DNA of 64,000 nucleotides from Bradyrhizobium sp. 199. Lineage in GTDB: Bacteria; Pseudomonadota; Alphaproteobacteria; Rhizobiales; Xanthobacteraceae. The notes under the pieces were generated by a model. The model made no database searches. It saw nothing but the letters and a program-made list of their open reading frames with translations, and was not told where the DNA came from. This document shows, in pieces, positions 35,119-44,775 of the stretch (the first letter of the stretch is position 1; each line of letters opens with the position of its first letter). Location: contig NZ_JADPJI010000006.1 in NCBI RefSeq assembly GCF_023073355.1, forward strand, positions 1 to 64,000. Reading direction: 5' to 3'. Made by a program: the position numbers and the translations under genes.

Positions 35119-35292
35119 ATGAAGGTTTTCAAATGGGATGACGATCTGGCCGTGGTTCTTCCCCAGGAGCTGATCGACCGGCTCGCGCTCAAGGAAGGTG
35201 ATGAAATCGAAATCGTTGGCACCGGTGGAAGCGCGACCGTTGCCGAGACCAAGGACCGTGGTGACGGTCCGCGCGAAGCTGTGCCGCGCTGA
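35119..35292 (+). CDS. AbrB/MazE-type antitoxin-like protein, solitary
   Basis: A 57-residue protein with a swapped-hairpin AbrB-type core: MKVFKWDDDLAVVLPQELID, then LALKEGDEIEIVG. GCGGAGG sits 6 bases before the ATG. Such proteins are usually DNA-binding antitoxins paired with a VapC-type or MazF-type toxin directly downstream. No toxin frame of suitable length follows; the next 500 bases look decayed. It starts 12 bases after the hsdR remnant. It may be a surviving half of a lost toxin-antitoxin pair, or serve as a lone regulator. Confidence 0.7.
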   Translation: MKVFKWDDDLAVVLPQELIDRLALKEGDEIEIVGTGGSATVAETKDRGDGPREAVPR

Positions 35293-35792
35293 ATGGTGGC
35301 TTCCGTCCATTCCTCGCTCGGCATGAGCCTCGGCCTGTCAGAATTCCCGTGTCCGCTAACCCATTGATCCGACTGGCCCCGTCTACTGTGCATGGGGTTG
35401 TTTTCGACGTTCTGAGAAAGCTTGATGCGCGCGCATCGTATTCAAATAATCAAAAGTTCGCTTTGCCAGAAAAACGACACACCCTATGCTGCCTCCAACT
35501 CATCCCATGGTAAGGGACGGATCGCGATCGTCAGGGTTCGTGGGTGAGGGGCGGTGGACGCGGGCGGCGTTGGTGCCAGGTGCGGTCGCAGGGGGGGTAG
35601 TGCCCGTGAGCGATCAGCGGGCGCGTGTACGACGGTGCTGGCTCGCGTACGGCAAAATCGTGTGGTCGTGACGCCCGACATTCCGGCGTCAAGTCTTGCG
35701 ATGGTGCGCTCGTCCGACCGGACGGCATCCGATGACAGCAGCAAGGCGACGGGGGCAACGGGAACGCTTCACCACGTGAGGCAGGCGGCGAC
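35293..35792. other. 500-base decayed region without a gene
   Basis: No credible coding frame is present. The stretch 35600-35770 (for example GCAAAATCGTGTGGTCGTGA, GGCGTCAAGTC and GCGACGGGGGCAACGGGA) resembles, from memory, part of a non-coding element dispersed in Bradyrhizobium-type genomes. With the hsdR remnant and the lone antitoxin it suggests a scar of insertion and deletion. The identity is not verified. Confidence 0.45.
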
Positions 35793-38240
35793 CTATCCCC
35801 GCATCCGCACCACGGACGCATCCACCACGTTCTCCACCTCCTCGCGCCAGCTCAGGATCTCCATCGCCAGCACCGGGTGATTGAAACCCTTGAGCTGGAG
35901 ATCGTCGAGAGCGCGGGCCTCGACGAAGGGCTCGACGATGCCGAAGACGCGGCGGCTGACCACGATCTGGTTGGGCTTGGCCTCGCCGCAGAGACGCGAG
36001 GCGAGGTTGGTGACGCTGCCGATCGCGGCATATTCCAGCCGCTGCTCGAAGCCGACCTGGCCGAGCGTGGCATAGCCGACCGCGATGCCGATGCCGAAGC
36101 CGAGGCTGTGCCCGCGGTTGCGCCAGCGCTCGGTCAGCGGGCCGATGGTCTCGCGCATCTCCACCGCCATCTTGACGGCGCGCTTGGTGTGATCCTCGAA
36201 CTGGATCGGTGCGTTGAACAGGATCATCACGCCGTCGCCGGCATATTTGTCGAGCGTGCCCTCATATTTGAAGATCAGCGTGCCGAGCGCGGCGTGATAT
36301 TCGCGCAGCACGTTCATCGCCTCTTCCGGCTCGGTCGCTTCCGTGAACGCGGTGAAGCCGCGAAGGTCGCAGAACACCACCGTCACCTCGCGCCGCTGGC
36401 TGGTGAGCAGCCCCTCGGGGCTGTCGGAGGAGGCGATCAGCTGCGCCACCTGCGGCGCCAGGAAACGCTCGAGCTTGCGGATGCGCTCGATCTCGCCGAG
36501 CTGGGTCTTGACGCGTTCCTCCAGCGACTTGTTCCAGTCCTTGAGCTGCTCGGTCTGCTGCTTGAGCTTGTCGGCCTGGGCGCGCACGGTCTCGCTCGCC
36601 GCCTCCAGCTCGCGGCCCTTGTGATCGACCTCGGTGAACAGGCGCGCATTGCGCATCGCCAGCACGGCCTGGTTGGCGAAGGTGCGCATCAGGCCGATGA
36701 TGCTGCCGGCGAACTCGCCGCCCGCGCGGCGCAGCACCACCAGCGAGCCCAGCGTGCCCTGCTGGTCGACCAGCGGCACCACCAGCACGGAACGGAAGCC
36801 GGCAGCGATCGCGACCTCGCGCAGCGGCTGCTCGGCCGCGTGATCGAGATCGGCAAGCGCGATCGGCTCGCCGCTGGCGGCAGCATCGCTCAGGATGTTC
36901 TCGCCTTCCTCGATGGTGACATGGGCGCCGTCGGCGGATTTGTCGATGCCGCCGGCCTCGACCAGGTTGAAGCTGTGCCGCTCGGCATCGAAGCCGTAGA
37001 TCAGCACAGCGTCGGCATGGGTGATCTCGATCGCGCGCGCGGCGATCGTCGGCAGCACGGCGTCGAGATCGAGCGAGGAGGCGAGCGCGCGGCCGACCTC
37101 CTCCAGCACCTTCAGCTCGTTGATCGACTGCGCGAGATCGCGCGTGCGCTCCTCGACCTTGCTCTCCAGGTTCGAATAGGTCTCCTGGATCTGGCCGGCC
37201 ATGCGGTTGAATTGACTGGCGAGATCTTCCAGCTCGTCCGAGGTGCGCACTTCGATGCGGTGGCTGAAATCGCCCTCGCCGAGCTTGTGCGCGCCGTCGC
37301 GCAGCGCGGTAATCGGGATGATCATGCGGCGGGCGAGCAGCGTGCCGGCAAGGATCGCGACCATCAGGCCCATCCCGATCAGAAGCGCGATGCGGACCAG
37401 CTGATCGCGGATCGGCATCAGGGCTTGCGTGGTCGGCTGCTCGAACAGCACGGTCCAGCCGAGCTTGGGCACGGTGCTCGCGGCGCTCATCACCGAATGA
37501 CCGCTGAAGTCGGTGCCCGAATTGTCGGGCTCGTGGCCAGGCGCGATCGCGGCCGCAACCTGCGGCAGCTTCGACAAATCCTTGCCGACATCGGGCCCTT
37601 TCGACGACGTCGCCAGCACGCGGCCGCGCGGATCGACCACATAGGCAAAGGCGGCCTTGCCGACTTGCGCGTCGGACAGAGACTCGGAGAGGAAGCTGAG
37701 ATCGATCTCCGCGACGGTGACGCCGGCATTGAAGCCGGAATGCGCCACCGAGATCGACATCAACGGCGTCCGGTCGGCGAACCAGGCCGGCGCATAGCTG
37801 ACGCCGCGGGCGACGGTCTCGGTAAAGCGCATGTCGCGGGAGAGGTCGGCATTGCTGCCGGTCGTGGTCGACTGGCGGGAGACACGCAGCACCTCGCGGC
37901 CATCGCCGTTGAGCTGGAACAGCTGGTTGACGACGGCGACCTGGTGCAGCAGCGATGCGTAGTCGGCGCGGCGCTTCTCAAGGGTGTCCTGGCTCGCCCG
38001 CGTCACCCAGCTGATCTGGCGATCGAGCTCCGAGATCGACTGCTCGATCCGCCGGGCCGCGGCTTGCGCCTTGTCCTCCAGGCCGTCGGTCAGCTGTGTC
38101 CTTGTGGCGCGGTAGGAGATCCAGGTCTCCATCGCGCCGTTGACGGCGAGGACGAACACGACGAGGCCGACGAGGGAGACGACGTACTTGGCGAACAGGC
38201 CCTCGCGCAGAAACCGTCTCTTGTCGTTCGCTCCTGCCAT
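35793..38240 (-). CDS. Membrane class III adenylate cyclase with Cache, HAMP and GAF domains
   Basis: An 815-residue protein. Helix 1 is at about 17-38, an outer Cache-like sensor at about 45-280, helix 2 at about 287-308, HAMP at about 310-365, GAF at about 390-535, a coiled coil at about 540-590, and a class III cyclase domain at about 615-790. Metal Asp residues lie in VVFCDLRGFTAF and YAGDGVMILF; the Lys in LDKYAGDG is the adenine-selecting residue, so ATP is the likely substrate. GAGG precedes the ATG. A Crp/Fnr regulator gene lies 2.6 kb away, beyond one gene. Confidence 0.9.
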   Translation of the reverse strand: MAGANDKRRFLREGLFAKYVVSLVGLVVFVLAVNGAMETWISYRATRTQLTDGLEDKAQAAARRIEQSISELDRQISWVTRASQDTLEKRRADYASLLHQVAVVNQLFQLNGDGREVLRVSRQSTTTGSNADLSRDMRFTETVARGVSYAPAWFADRTPLMSISVAHSGFNAGVTVAEIDLSFLSESLSDAQVGKAAFAYVVDPRGRVLATSSKGPDVGKDLSKLPQVAAAIAPGHEPDNSGTDFSGHSVMSAASTVPKLGWTVLFEQPTTQALMPIRDQLVRIALLIGMGLMVAILAGTLLARRMIIPITALRDGAHKLGEGDFSHRIEVRTSDELEDLASQFNRMAGQIQETYSNLESKVEERTRDLAQSINELKVLEEVGRALASSLDLDAVLPTIAARAIEITHADAVLIYGFDAERHSFNLVEAGGIDKSADGAHVTIEEGENILSDAAASGEPIALADLDHAAEQPLREVAIAAGFRSVLVVPLVDQQGTLGSLVVLRRAGGEFAGSIIGLMRTFANQAVLAMRNARLFTEVDHKGRELEAASETVRAQADKLKQQTEQLKDWNKSLEERVKTQLGEIERIRKLERFLAPQVAQLIASSDSPEGLLTSQRREVTVVFCDLRGFTAFTEATEPEEAMNVLREYHAALGTLIFKYEGTLDKYAGDGVMILFNAPIQFEDHTKRAVKMAVEMRETIGPLTERWRNRGHSLGFGIGIAVGYATLGQVGFEQRLEYAAIGSVTNLASRLCGEAKPNQIVVSRRVFGIVEPFVEARALDDLQLKGFNHPVLAMEILSWREEVENVVDASVVRMRG

Positions 38241-38477
38241 CCCAATCCTCTTGCGCCGCCATCGACGCCGGCGCTACGGGCCGTCGGCCCTTCGGGGCCG
38301 TTCTATCACAATTTGGGCCAAAGGACCGCCGCGCGGCGGGAGACCGGCCGGCGTGGTTACTCCCTGTGGGCGGGTGGAGAGGGTGAATTGCCGCAGCCTC
38401 ATCCGTTCGGAGGCAGCCGGGGGGCGGGCGGCTGATGTAAGGGGATTGCCGTGGAATTCTGCCCGCTAGTCCACCCA

Positions 38478-40553
38478 TTACCGGTTAAAGAGTTGCCGCA
38501 GCACGTCGTTCATTGGCTGACTGTCCTGCTGCGCGACCGGCGGGTCCTCGAGGGCCGGCGCCGCGGGCAAGGCCTGTGGTGCCGGCGTGGAGGGCGTTGC
38601 CGGCAGGCTGCGGCTGCGGCCTGTGCCCGGCGCGGTGCCAGTACTGCTTCCCGCGCCATTGGAAAGCCCCTGCTGGATCAGATTGCCGATCGCCTCCCCC
38701 AGCGGGCCGCCGAGCAGATTGTTCTGGCCCGGCTGCTGGGCTTGCGGATTGGCATTGCCGGGCGCATTGCCGCTGCCCGGCGCGGTGGTGCCGCCGAGGC
38801 CCAGGCTGCCCAGATTGCCCAGAATGTTGCCGAGCCCGGCCCCGTCAGGGCCGAACAGGCCCTTGCCCATCTCGCGCAGCCTGGCATAGGCGGCATCCGG
38901 ATTGTCCAGCATGCCGGCCATGTCAGGGTAGATTCGCGGCTGCGACCAGCTGCCCTGGATCATCACGGGAATGCCGAAGCCGACCGGCTCGTTGGCGCGG
39001 CCCTGACCTTCGCTCGTCATCACCAGCTTCGGCTCGACGCGAAAGCCCATCATCTTGGTGTCGAGCGCGATGGTGCCGGCGCCGGTCACGCGCACCAGCG
39101 GCCCGATCAGATTGAGATCGGTCGTCACCGCCTGGCCCTTGTCGATGCGGAAGGAGGCCGAGAGCTGCGACAGATCCGTGCTCTGTTCGCGGCCTTGGTC
39201 CTGGTTGTCCTGCCAGCCGGACAGCGTGCCCGATGTCAGCGAGCGGATCATCTGTGCGATGTTGATGCCGCGGATGGCGCCGTCCTGGAAATTGACGAAG
39301 GCCGTGCCCTGCATGTTCGCCATCAGCGCGCGCTGGCTGGTGCCGGCACTGCGCAAGGCGAGCTTGGCCTGCAGCTTGCCGTCGATGCGGTCGAATTCGG
39401 CGAGGCCCTGGAGCAGCGGCAGCGCGCGCACCCCGACGAGGTCGGAATGCATGGCAAAGCTCGGCGCGCCGGTGGTCGCGTCCAGGATCACCTCGCCCGA
39501 GACCTGGCCGCCATAGGCGCCGAGATTGGCGGTGCCGGCCTTCAGCACGCCGCCGGCAAGCTTGGCATCGAGCGCCAGCGGCGCGATGCGCGCATTGCCG
39601 ATCACGGCCTCGTTCGCGGAGATCCTCACCTGCGCATCGATATAGTTGAGTCCGGACACGTCGATCGGCGCATTGCTCCAGGGTTGCCCGGCTGCACCAT
39701 CCGGCGATTTTGCCAGCGGAATCGCCAGTTGCTGGAAGTCGAGGTCGACCTTGACCAGGGGCTTGCTCGCAATGTCGACTGAAGCCCAGCCGTTGAATGC
39801 GCCGTCGCCGAGCCTGCCATTCACGCCGTTGATCATCACGACATCGCCGCTCAGCCGCATCTCGGCATGGCCTGTGAGTTGAGACTTCAGCACATCGGGC
39901 ATGTCGATGGCGAAATCCACCGGAATCGTCGGCCGGTCGGCCGGCGGCACCGGCGCGGCCGCCTTGATGTCGAACTTGGTCGGATGGTCGCCGACCCGCG
40001 CGGTGCCGGTGACATTGACCTTGCGGTCGCGGCCGACGGTCGCGTCGGCGTTGATGGCGCTGATGCGGCTCTCGACACGATCGCGCGTGCGCGAGAATGC
40101 GACTTCGCCGTCGGTGACCCTGACGCGGTCGATGGAGGCGCCGCCGGCATCGAGAGCGAGCGGCTTCGACGAGGAGCCCGCATTCGGCAGGCGCTCACGC
40201 AGCAGCGGCTGGTAGAGCACGGGACGGGTGACGACAAGCTCGCTGATCTGAGGACGGCCCGACCAAACGCTGGAGAGCGACATCTCGGCCTGCACGCTGT
40301 CGATGGTCAGGCGCGAGATGCCGCTGCGATCCCGGGGGTCGGCAAGCGTGAGGTCGTTCAGGGCGACGTTCAGCCTCGGCCACAGGCTGATCCTGGTGGT
40401 GCCGTCGATCGACAGGCGATAGCCGGTCGCAGTCTCGACGCGCGAGGCGATCGTCGCGGTCAGGAAGCCCGAGGGGATCCCGACCACCAGCAGGAGTGCG
40501 ATCACGATAATGACGGCGGCCAAAGCCGCGCCGGCGAATTTCACTGCTCTCAT
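38478..40553 (-). CDS. AsmA-family envelope protein
   Basis: A 691-residue protein with one N-terminal membrane helix (about 6-33) and a long periplasmic body of beta-rich repeats. The AsmA start (GYRLSIDGTTRISLWPRLNV) and the AsmA_2-type C-terminal region (NMQGTAFVNFQDGAIRGINI) are recognisable. AsmA proteins are large bridge-like or assembly proteins linked to outer-membrane lipid homeostasis. The last 120 residues are a low-complexity Gly/Pro/Ala tail (GSGNAPGNANPQAQQPGQNN) of unknown purpose. It lies between the cyclase gene (same strand) and the Crp-type gene (opposite strand). Confidence 0.85.
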   Translation of the reverse strand: MRAVKFAGAALAAVIIVIALLLVVGIPSGFLTATIASRVETATGYRLSIDGTTRISLWPRLNVALNDLTLADPRDRSGISRLTIDSVQAEMSLSSVWSGRPQISELVVTRPVLYQPLLRERLPNAGSSSKPLALDAGGASIDRVRVTDGEVAFSRTRDRVESRISAINADATVGRDRKVNVTGTARVGDHPTKFDIKAAAPVPPADRPTIPVDFAIDMPDVLKSQLTGHAEMRLSGDVVMINGVNGRLGDGAFNGWASVDIASKPLVKVDLDFQQLAIPLAKSPDGAAGQPWSNAPIDVSGLNYIDAQVRISANEAVIGNARIAPLALDAKLAGGVLKAGTANLGAYGGQVSGEVILDATTGAPSFAMHSDLVGVRALPLLQGLAEFDRIDGKLQAKLALRSAGTSQRALMANMQGTAFVNFQDGAIRGINIAQMIRSLTSGTLSGWQDNQDQGREQSTDLSQLSASFRIDKGQAVTTDLNLIGPLVRVTGAGTIALDTKMMGFRVEPKLVMTSEGQGRANEPVGFGIPVMIQGSWSQPRIYPDMAGMLDNPDAAYARLREMGKGLFGPDGAGLGNILGNLGSLGLGGTTAPGSGNAPGNANPQAQQPGQNNLLGGPLGEAIGNLIQQGLSNGAGSSTGTAPGTGRSRSLPATPSTPAPQALPAAPALEDPPVAQQDSQPMNDVLRQLFNR

Positions 40554-40800
40554 CTCGACTTTCCAGCGACGGACAATCGGCGTTCAATCCCGCGGATATC
40601 CGTCCTTTGCACCCGTCCTTCGCGCCTGAGTTTAGCCCCGGACGCGAAGCGGCTCCAAGCGCGTAAAAATAGTCAGTAGGTGCTGCAATCTTATGTGACT
40701 TGTGACACACTTCCCGGGCGCGGTTTTACGCGATCCTGATGTTGATGGTTTCAAGCGATTTGCCAAGAAAACTGACCGGGACGTTCACAAGGACATTGAA

Positions 40801-41475
40801 ATGAGCAAGCAGGCCGAATTTGCGGTCATTCTGAAGATGAACCCGATGTTCGCGGATCTCGGTACCGACGAACTCCAGCGGCTGTCTAGTCTCTGTCACA
40901 CCCAGCACCTGGGGAATGGCGAGGTGCTGTTCCAGAAAGGCGATTCCGGGGACGCGCTGTTCGGCGTGCGCCGCGGTCAGGTCCGCATCGAGACCGGTGC
41001 CCCTGACGGCAGCCGGCTGACGCTCAATTTCATGGGACCGGGAGACCTGTTCGGCGAGGTCGCGGTGCTCGACGGCCAGAATCGCACCGCGGATGCGACC
41101 GCAGGCGAAGCCACCGAGTTGTTCGTGCTGCGCCGCGAAGATTTCCTCAGCTTCCTCGAACGCGAGCCGAAGGTCGCGATCAAGATCATCGCACTGCTCT
41201 GCCAGCGCATCCGCTGGCAGAGCGAGCGCATGGAAGAATCCATGCTGCAGCCGCTGCCGGTACGGCTGGCGCGGCGGCTCTGCGCACTCGCCGCCGATTT
41301 CGGCTCCGAAGTGCACATCTCGCAGGAGCAACTCGGCGTCTTCGTCGGCGCCGCCCGCGAAAGCGTCAACCGCCAGCTGCAGGCCTGGCGCAAGGAAGCG
41401 ATCCTTGATCTCCAGCGCGGCCGGATATTGCTGCGGAACATGACCAAGCTGACGGCGATCGCGCGGAACGAGTAG
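40801..41475 (+). CDS. Crp/Fnr-family transcriptional regulator
   Basis: A 224-residue regulator with an N-terminal cyclic-nucleotide-binding beta-roll (about 15-130). The phosphate cassette reads GPGDLFGEVAVLDGQNRTAD with Glu and Arg in place, so cAMP binding is plausible. A dimer helix and a C-terminal winged helix follow (SQEQLGVFVGAARESVNRQL). There is no Cys cluster of the FNR type. The ATG giving MSKQAEFAV fits the family start; an in-frame extension of 33 codons is unlikely. The nearby class III adenylate cyclase makes a local cAMP circuit possible. Its targets are unknown. Confidence 0.9.
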   Translation: MSKQAEFAVILKMNPMFADLGTDELQRLSSLCHTQHLGNGEVLFQKGDSGDALFGVRRGQVRIETGAPDGSRLTLNFMGPGDLFGEVAVLDGQNRTADATAGEATELFVLRREDFLSFLEREPKVAIKIIALLCQRIRWQSERMEESMLQPLPVRLARRLCALAADFGSEVHISQEQLGVFVGAARESVNRQLQAWRKEAILDLQRGRILLRNMTKLTAIARNE

Positions 41476-41625
41476 GGATTCAGATGCGTGGCTCGCGTCC
41501 GTTGGGGCGAGCCAGTTCGTCAGAACTGACGCAACTTTGTACCGTGGCGAAGAAATCCTCAGCGGGGTCAGGTTCGTTGACGCCGTTCGTCCTATCACTC
41601 CGTTCGGTCGGCCTCTGAGTCACGT

Positions 41626-44600
41626 CTACTCCGCCGCAGGGTGCACGATGTTCTTCGGCGCGGGCATCGCTTCGGCGGGCGCAGCGCCATGATGACCGAC
41701 GTCCTCCGCATCCTCGCTGTGGACGATCAGTCGCTTGGCGAAGCGCCAGATCAGGGCGCCTAAATCGTCCATCACCATGAACATCGCGGGCACGAACACC
41801 AGCGACAGGATGGTCGAGAAGATCAGGCCGCCGATCACCGCGAGGGCCATCGGCGAGCGGAATTCGCCGCCGGCGCCGACCGCGAGCGCGCTCGGCATCA
41901 TGCCCGCCGCCATCGCAATCGTGGTCATCACGATCGGGCGGGCGCGCTTCATGCCGGCATCGATCATGGCTTCTTCACGCGGTGTGCCGGCGCGAATGGA
42001 CTCGATGGCGAATTCCACCAGCATGATCGCGTTCTTGGTGACGATGCCCATCAGCATCAGGATGCCGATCCACACCGGTGTGGTGAGCTGCTTGCCGGTG
42101 ACCAGCAGGGCCGCGATCGCGCCGCCGATCGAGAGCGGCAGCGAGAACAGGATCGTGATCGGCTGCAGGAAGGTGCCAAACAGCAGCACCAGCACCGCGT
42201 AGACCATCATCAGGCCCGCCGTGATCGCGGTGGCAAAGCCCTCGGAGAGTTCGTTCAGGCTTTCGGCATCGCCCGAGGGGGAGACCTTCACGCCCTTCGG
42301 CCGGCTCTTCATCACCGGCAGGTCGTAGATCTTCTTGGTGGCATCGCCGAGCGCGGCGGAACCGACGAGGTCGGCGGCGACGGTCGCCTGCCGCTCACGA
42401 TCATAGCGGTTGATGCTGGTCGGACCCTGGTCGAGCTTGACGTCGGCGATGACCGAGAGGGGCACGCCGCCCTTCTCGCCGCGCTCGCCGAGCGGGACGC
42501 GCAACTGCTCGAGCGTCTTCAGATTGCCGCGCGCGGCATCCTCGAGCTGCACGCGGATCGGCACCAGACGGTCGCCGACGTCGAATTTGGCGAGCGCCGG
42601 TCCGACATCGCCGATGGTGGCGACGCGGATGGTCTGCGACAGGCTTTCGGTCGAGACGCCGAGCCGTGCGGCGAGATCGGCGCGCGGTTCGACGCGCAGT
42701 TCGGGCCGCTCCAGCGTGGTTTCCGAGATCACGTTGGAGATGGTCGGAATCCGCTTCATCTGCGTCGCGAGCTCGCTGGCGACGTTGTTGACGATGTTGG
42801 CGTCCGCGCCGGTCACGACCAGCGAGATGGCGCGCAGGCCGTTCTCGTCGAGGAACCAGAAGCGGATGTCTGGAATGTTCTCCAGCTCCTGGCTGATCGA
42901 AAATTCAAGCTCGCGCTGGGTGATGTCGCGGCTGTCCTTGGGCGTGTAGTTGATGATCAAAGCGGCGCGCCGGACTTCCTGGGTGCCGGGTGGAACGCGC
43001 CCGCCATCGACGAATATGCTCTTCACCTCAGGCCGCTTGCGCAGGCGCGCGACGATGTCTTCGGTGACCTTTTCAGTGTAGGCGAGCTGGGTGCCCGGCG
43101 GCAGCTCGAGGGCAACCAGTGAGCGCGAGCTGTCCTGCGCCGGCAGAAAACCCTGCGGCAGCAGCGTGATGCTCCAGATCGAGGCGGCGAACACGCCGAA
43201 GCCGACCAGCACCGTGATGAAATAGTGCTTCACCGACCAGGCCACGATCCTGTGATAGGACCGCAGCACGCGGCCGGGCGGCGGCTCTTGGTGATTGCCA
43301 TGCTTGAGGAAGTAGGCGGCGAGCACCGGCGTGACGAAGCGTGCCGCGAGCAGCGAGAAGAACACCTGCACCGAGACGGTGATGCCGAACTGCTTGAAGA
43401 ACTGTCCGGCGATGCCCGACATGAAGCTTGCGGGTGCGAAGATCGCGATGATCGTCAGCGAGATCGCGATCACCGCGAGGCCGATCTCGTCGGCAGCTTC
43501 CAGGGCGGCACGATAGGGCGATTTGCCCATGTTCATGTGCCTGACGATATTCTCGATCTCCACGATGGCGTCGTCGACCAGAATACCTGTCGACAGCGTG
43601 ATGGCGAGGAAGCTGACGAGGTTCAGCGAGAAGCCGAGGAGGTCCATCGCCCAGAACGCCGGGAAGATCGACAATGGCAGCGAGATCGCGGCGATGATGG
43701 TGGCGCGCAGGTCGCGCAGGAACAACAGCACGATGACGACGGCGAGGATGGCGCCTTCGAACAGGGTCGAGATCGCCGCATGGTAATTGCCGTTGGTATA
43801 TTCGACCGAGGTGTCGATCACCTTCAGGTCGACGTCGGGATAGGTGGCCTTGAGCGCGTCGATGCGCTTCTGCACGGCCTCGGCGACCTTCACGTCGCTG
43901 GCACCCTTGGAGCGCTTGATGCCGAGCGCGACGATCGGCTCGCCGTTGAAGCGGGCGAAGGTGCGGCGGTCGGCGATGGTGTCGGTGACGGTGCCGAGAT
44001 CGTCGAGCCGGACCTCGCCGCCGCCGAACAGCGGGATCATGGTGCCGGCGAGGTCGCTCAGCGTCTTGGCGCCCGCGAGCGTGCGGATCGCCTGGTCATT
44101 CTTGCCGATCTCGGCGCGGCCGCCGGCGACGTCGACATTGGTGCCGCGTAGGCTCTGGCTGACATTGACCGCGGTCAGCCCCATGGCCTGCAGGCGGTCG
44201 GGATCGAGCGAAACCAGGATCTCGCGCTCGACACCGCCGATGCGCTCGACCTGGGCCACGCCGCGCACACCTTGCAGCGCGCGCTTGACCACGTCGTCGA
44301 CGAAGTAGGAGAGCTGCTCCGGCGTCTTGCCGGGCGATATCGCGGCATAGGTGACGATCGGCAGCCCGATGACGTCGACGCGCTGGATCAGCGGCTCGGT
44401 GACGTTCTGCGGCAGGTTCGACCGCACGCGCGTCACGGCATCCTTGATGTCGTTGAGCGCGCGGTCGGTGTTGGTCTCCAGCGCGAACTGGATGGTGGTG
44501 ACCGACACACCGTCAGTGATCTGTGAGGTGATGTGCCGCACGCCCTCGACGCCGGAGACCGCGTCTTCGACCGTCTTGGTCACCTGGGATTCGAGCTCGG

Positions 44601-44775
44601 CGGGCGCCGCGCCGAACTGCGAGACCACGACCGAGATCACGGGAATGTCGGCCGAAGGCAGCCGCGTCACCGCTAGCTTGGTGAAAGACACCCAGCCGAG
44701 GATCAGCAGGATGATCGAGAAGACGACCGACGGCAGCGGATTGCGGATCGACCATGCCGAGATATTGAGAGCCAT
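41626..44775 (-). CDS. RND-family efflux pump inner-membrane protein (HAE1-like)
   Basis: A 1049-residue inner-membrane transporter of the AcrB/MexB class. It has a first helix at about 13-30, a large porter domain, a central helix bundle with LSTGILVDDAIVEIENI carrying the two proton-relay Asp residues, a second porter domain, and a last helix group with GIVTKNAIMLVEFA. Its ATG overlaps the stop of the adaptor gene (TGATG), so both are made together. Such pumps expel hydrophobic drugs, dyes or metabolites using the proton gradient. No outer-membrane channel gene is adjacent, so a shared TolC-type channel is expected elsewhere. Confidence 0.93.
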   Translation of the reverse strand: MALNISAWSIRNPLPSVVFSIILLILGWVSFTKLAVTRLPSADIPVISVVVSQFGAAPAELESQVTKTVEDAVSGVEGVRHITSQITDGVSVTTIQFALETNTDRALNDIKDAVTRVRSNLPQNVTEPLIQRVDVIGLPIVTYAAISPGKTPEQLSYFVDDVVKRALQGVRGVAQVERIGGVEREILVSLDPDRLQAMGLTAVNVSQSLRGTNVDVAGGRAEIGKNDQAIRTLAGAKTLSDLAGTMIPLFGGGEVRLDDLGTVTDTIADRRTFARFNGEPIVALGIKRSKGASDVKVAEAVQKRIDALKATYPDVDLKVIDTSVEYTNGNYHAAISTLFEGAILAVVIVLLFLRDLRATIIAAISLPLSIFPAFWAMDLLGFSLNLVSFLAITLSTGILVDDAIVEIENIVRHMNMGKSPYRAALEAADEIGLAVIAISLTIIAIFAPASFMSGIAGQFFKQFGITVSVQVFFSLLAARFVTPVLAAYFLKHGNHQEPPPGRVLRSYHRIVAWSVKHYFITVLVGFGVFAASIWSITLLPQGFLPAQDSSRSLVALELPPGTQLAYTEKVTEDIVARLRKRPEVKSIFVDGGRVPPGTQEVRRAALIINYTPKDSRDITQRELEFSISQELENIPDIRFWFLDENGLRAISLVVTGADANIVNNVASELATQMKRIPTISNVISETTLERPELRVEPRADLAARLGVSTESLSQTIRVATIGDVGPALAKFDVGDRLVPIRVQLEDAARGNLKTLEQLRVPLGERGEKGGVPLSVIADVKLDQGPTSINRYDRERQATVAADLVGSAALGDATKKIYDLPVMKSRPKGVKVSPSGDAESLNELSEGFATAITAGLMMVYAVLVLLFGTFLQPITILFSLPLSIGGAIAALLVTGKQLTTPVWIGILMLMGIVTKNAIMLVEFAIESIRAGTPREEAMIDAGMKRARPIVMTTIAMAAGMMPSALAVGAGGEFRSPMALAVIGGLIFSTILSLVFVPAMFMVMDDLGALIWRFAKRLIVHSEDAEDVGHHGAAPAEAMPAPKNIVHPAAE

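Noticed and set aside
35877..38435. Open frame of 852 codons on the plus strand opposite the adenylate cyclase
   Set aside because: It is a GC-skew shadow of the real minus-strand gene; its translation is low-complexity and lacks any domain, while the opposite strand has a complete sensor-HAMP-GAF-cyclase protein.
40690..40720. Possible Crp-type site (TGTGACTTGTGACAC) upstream of the Crp/Fnr gene
   Set aside because: The two TGTGAC blocks are direct repeats, not the inverted TGTGA-N6-TCACA expected for Crp binding.
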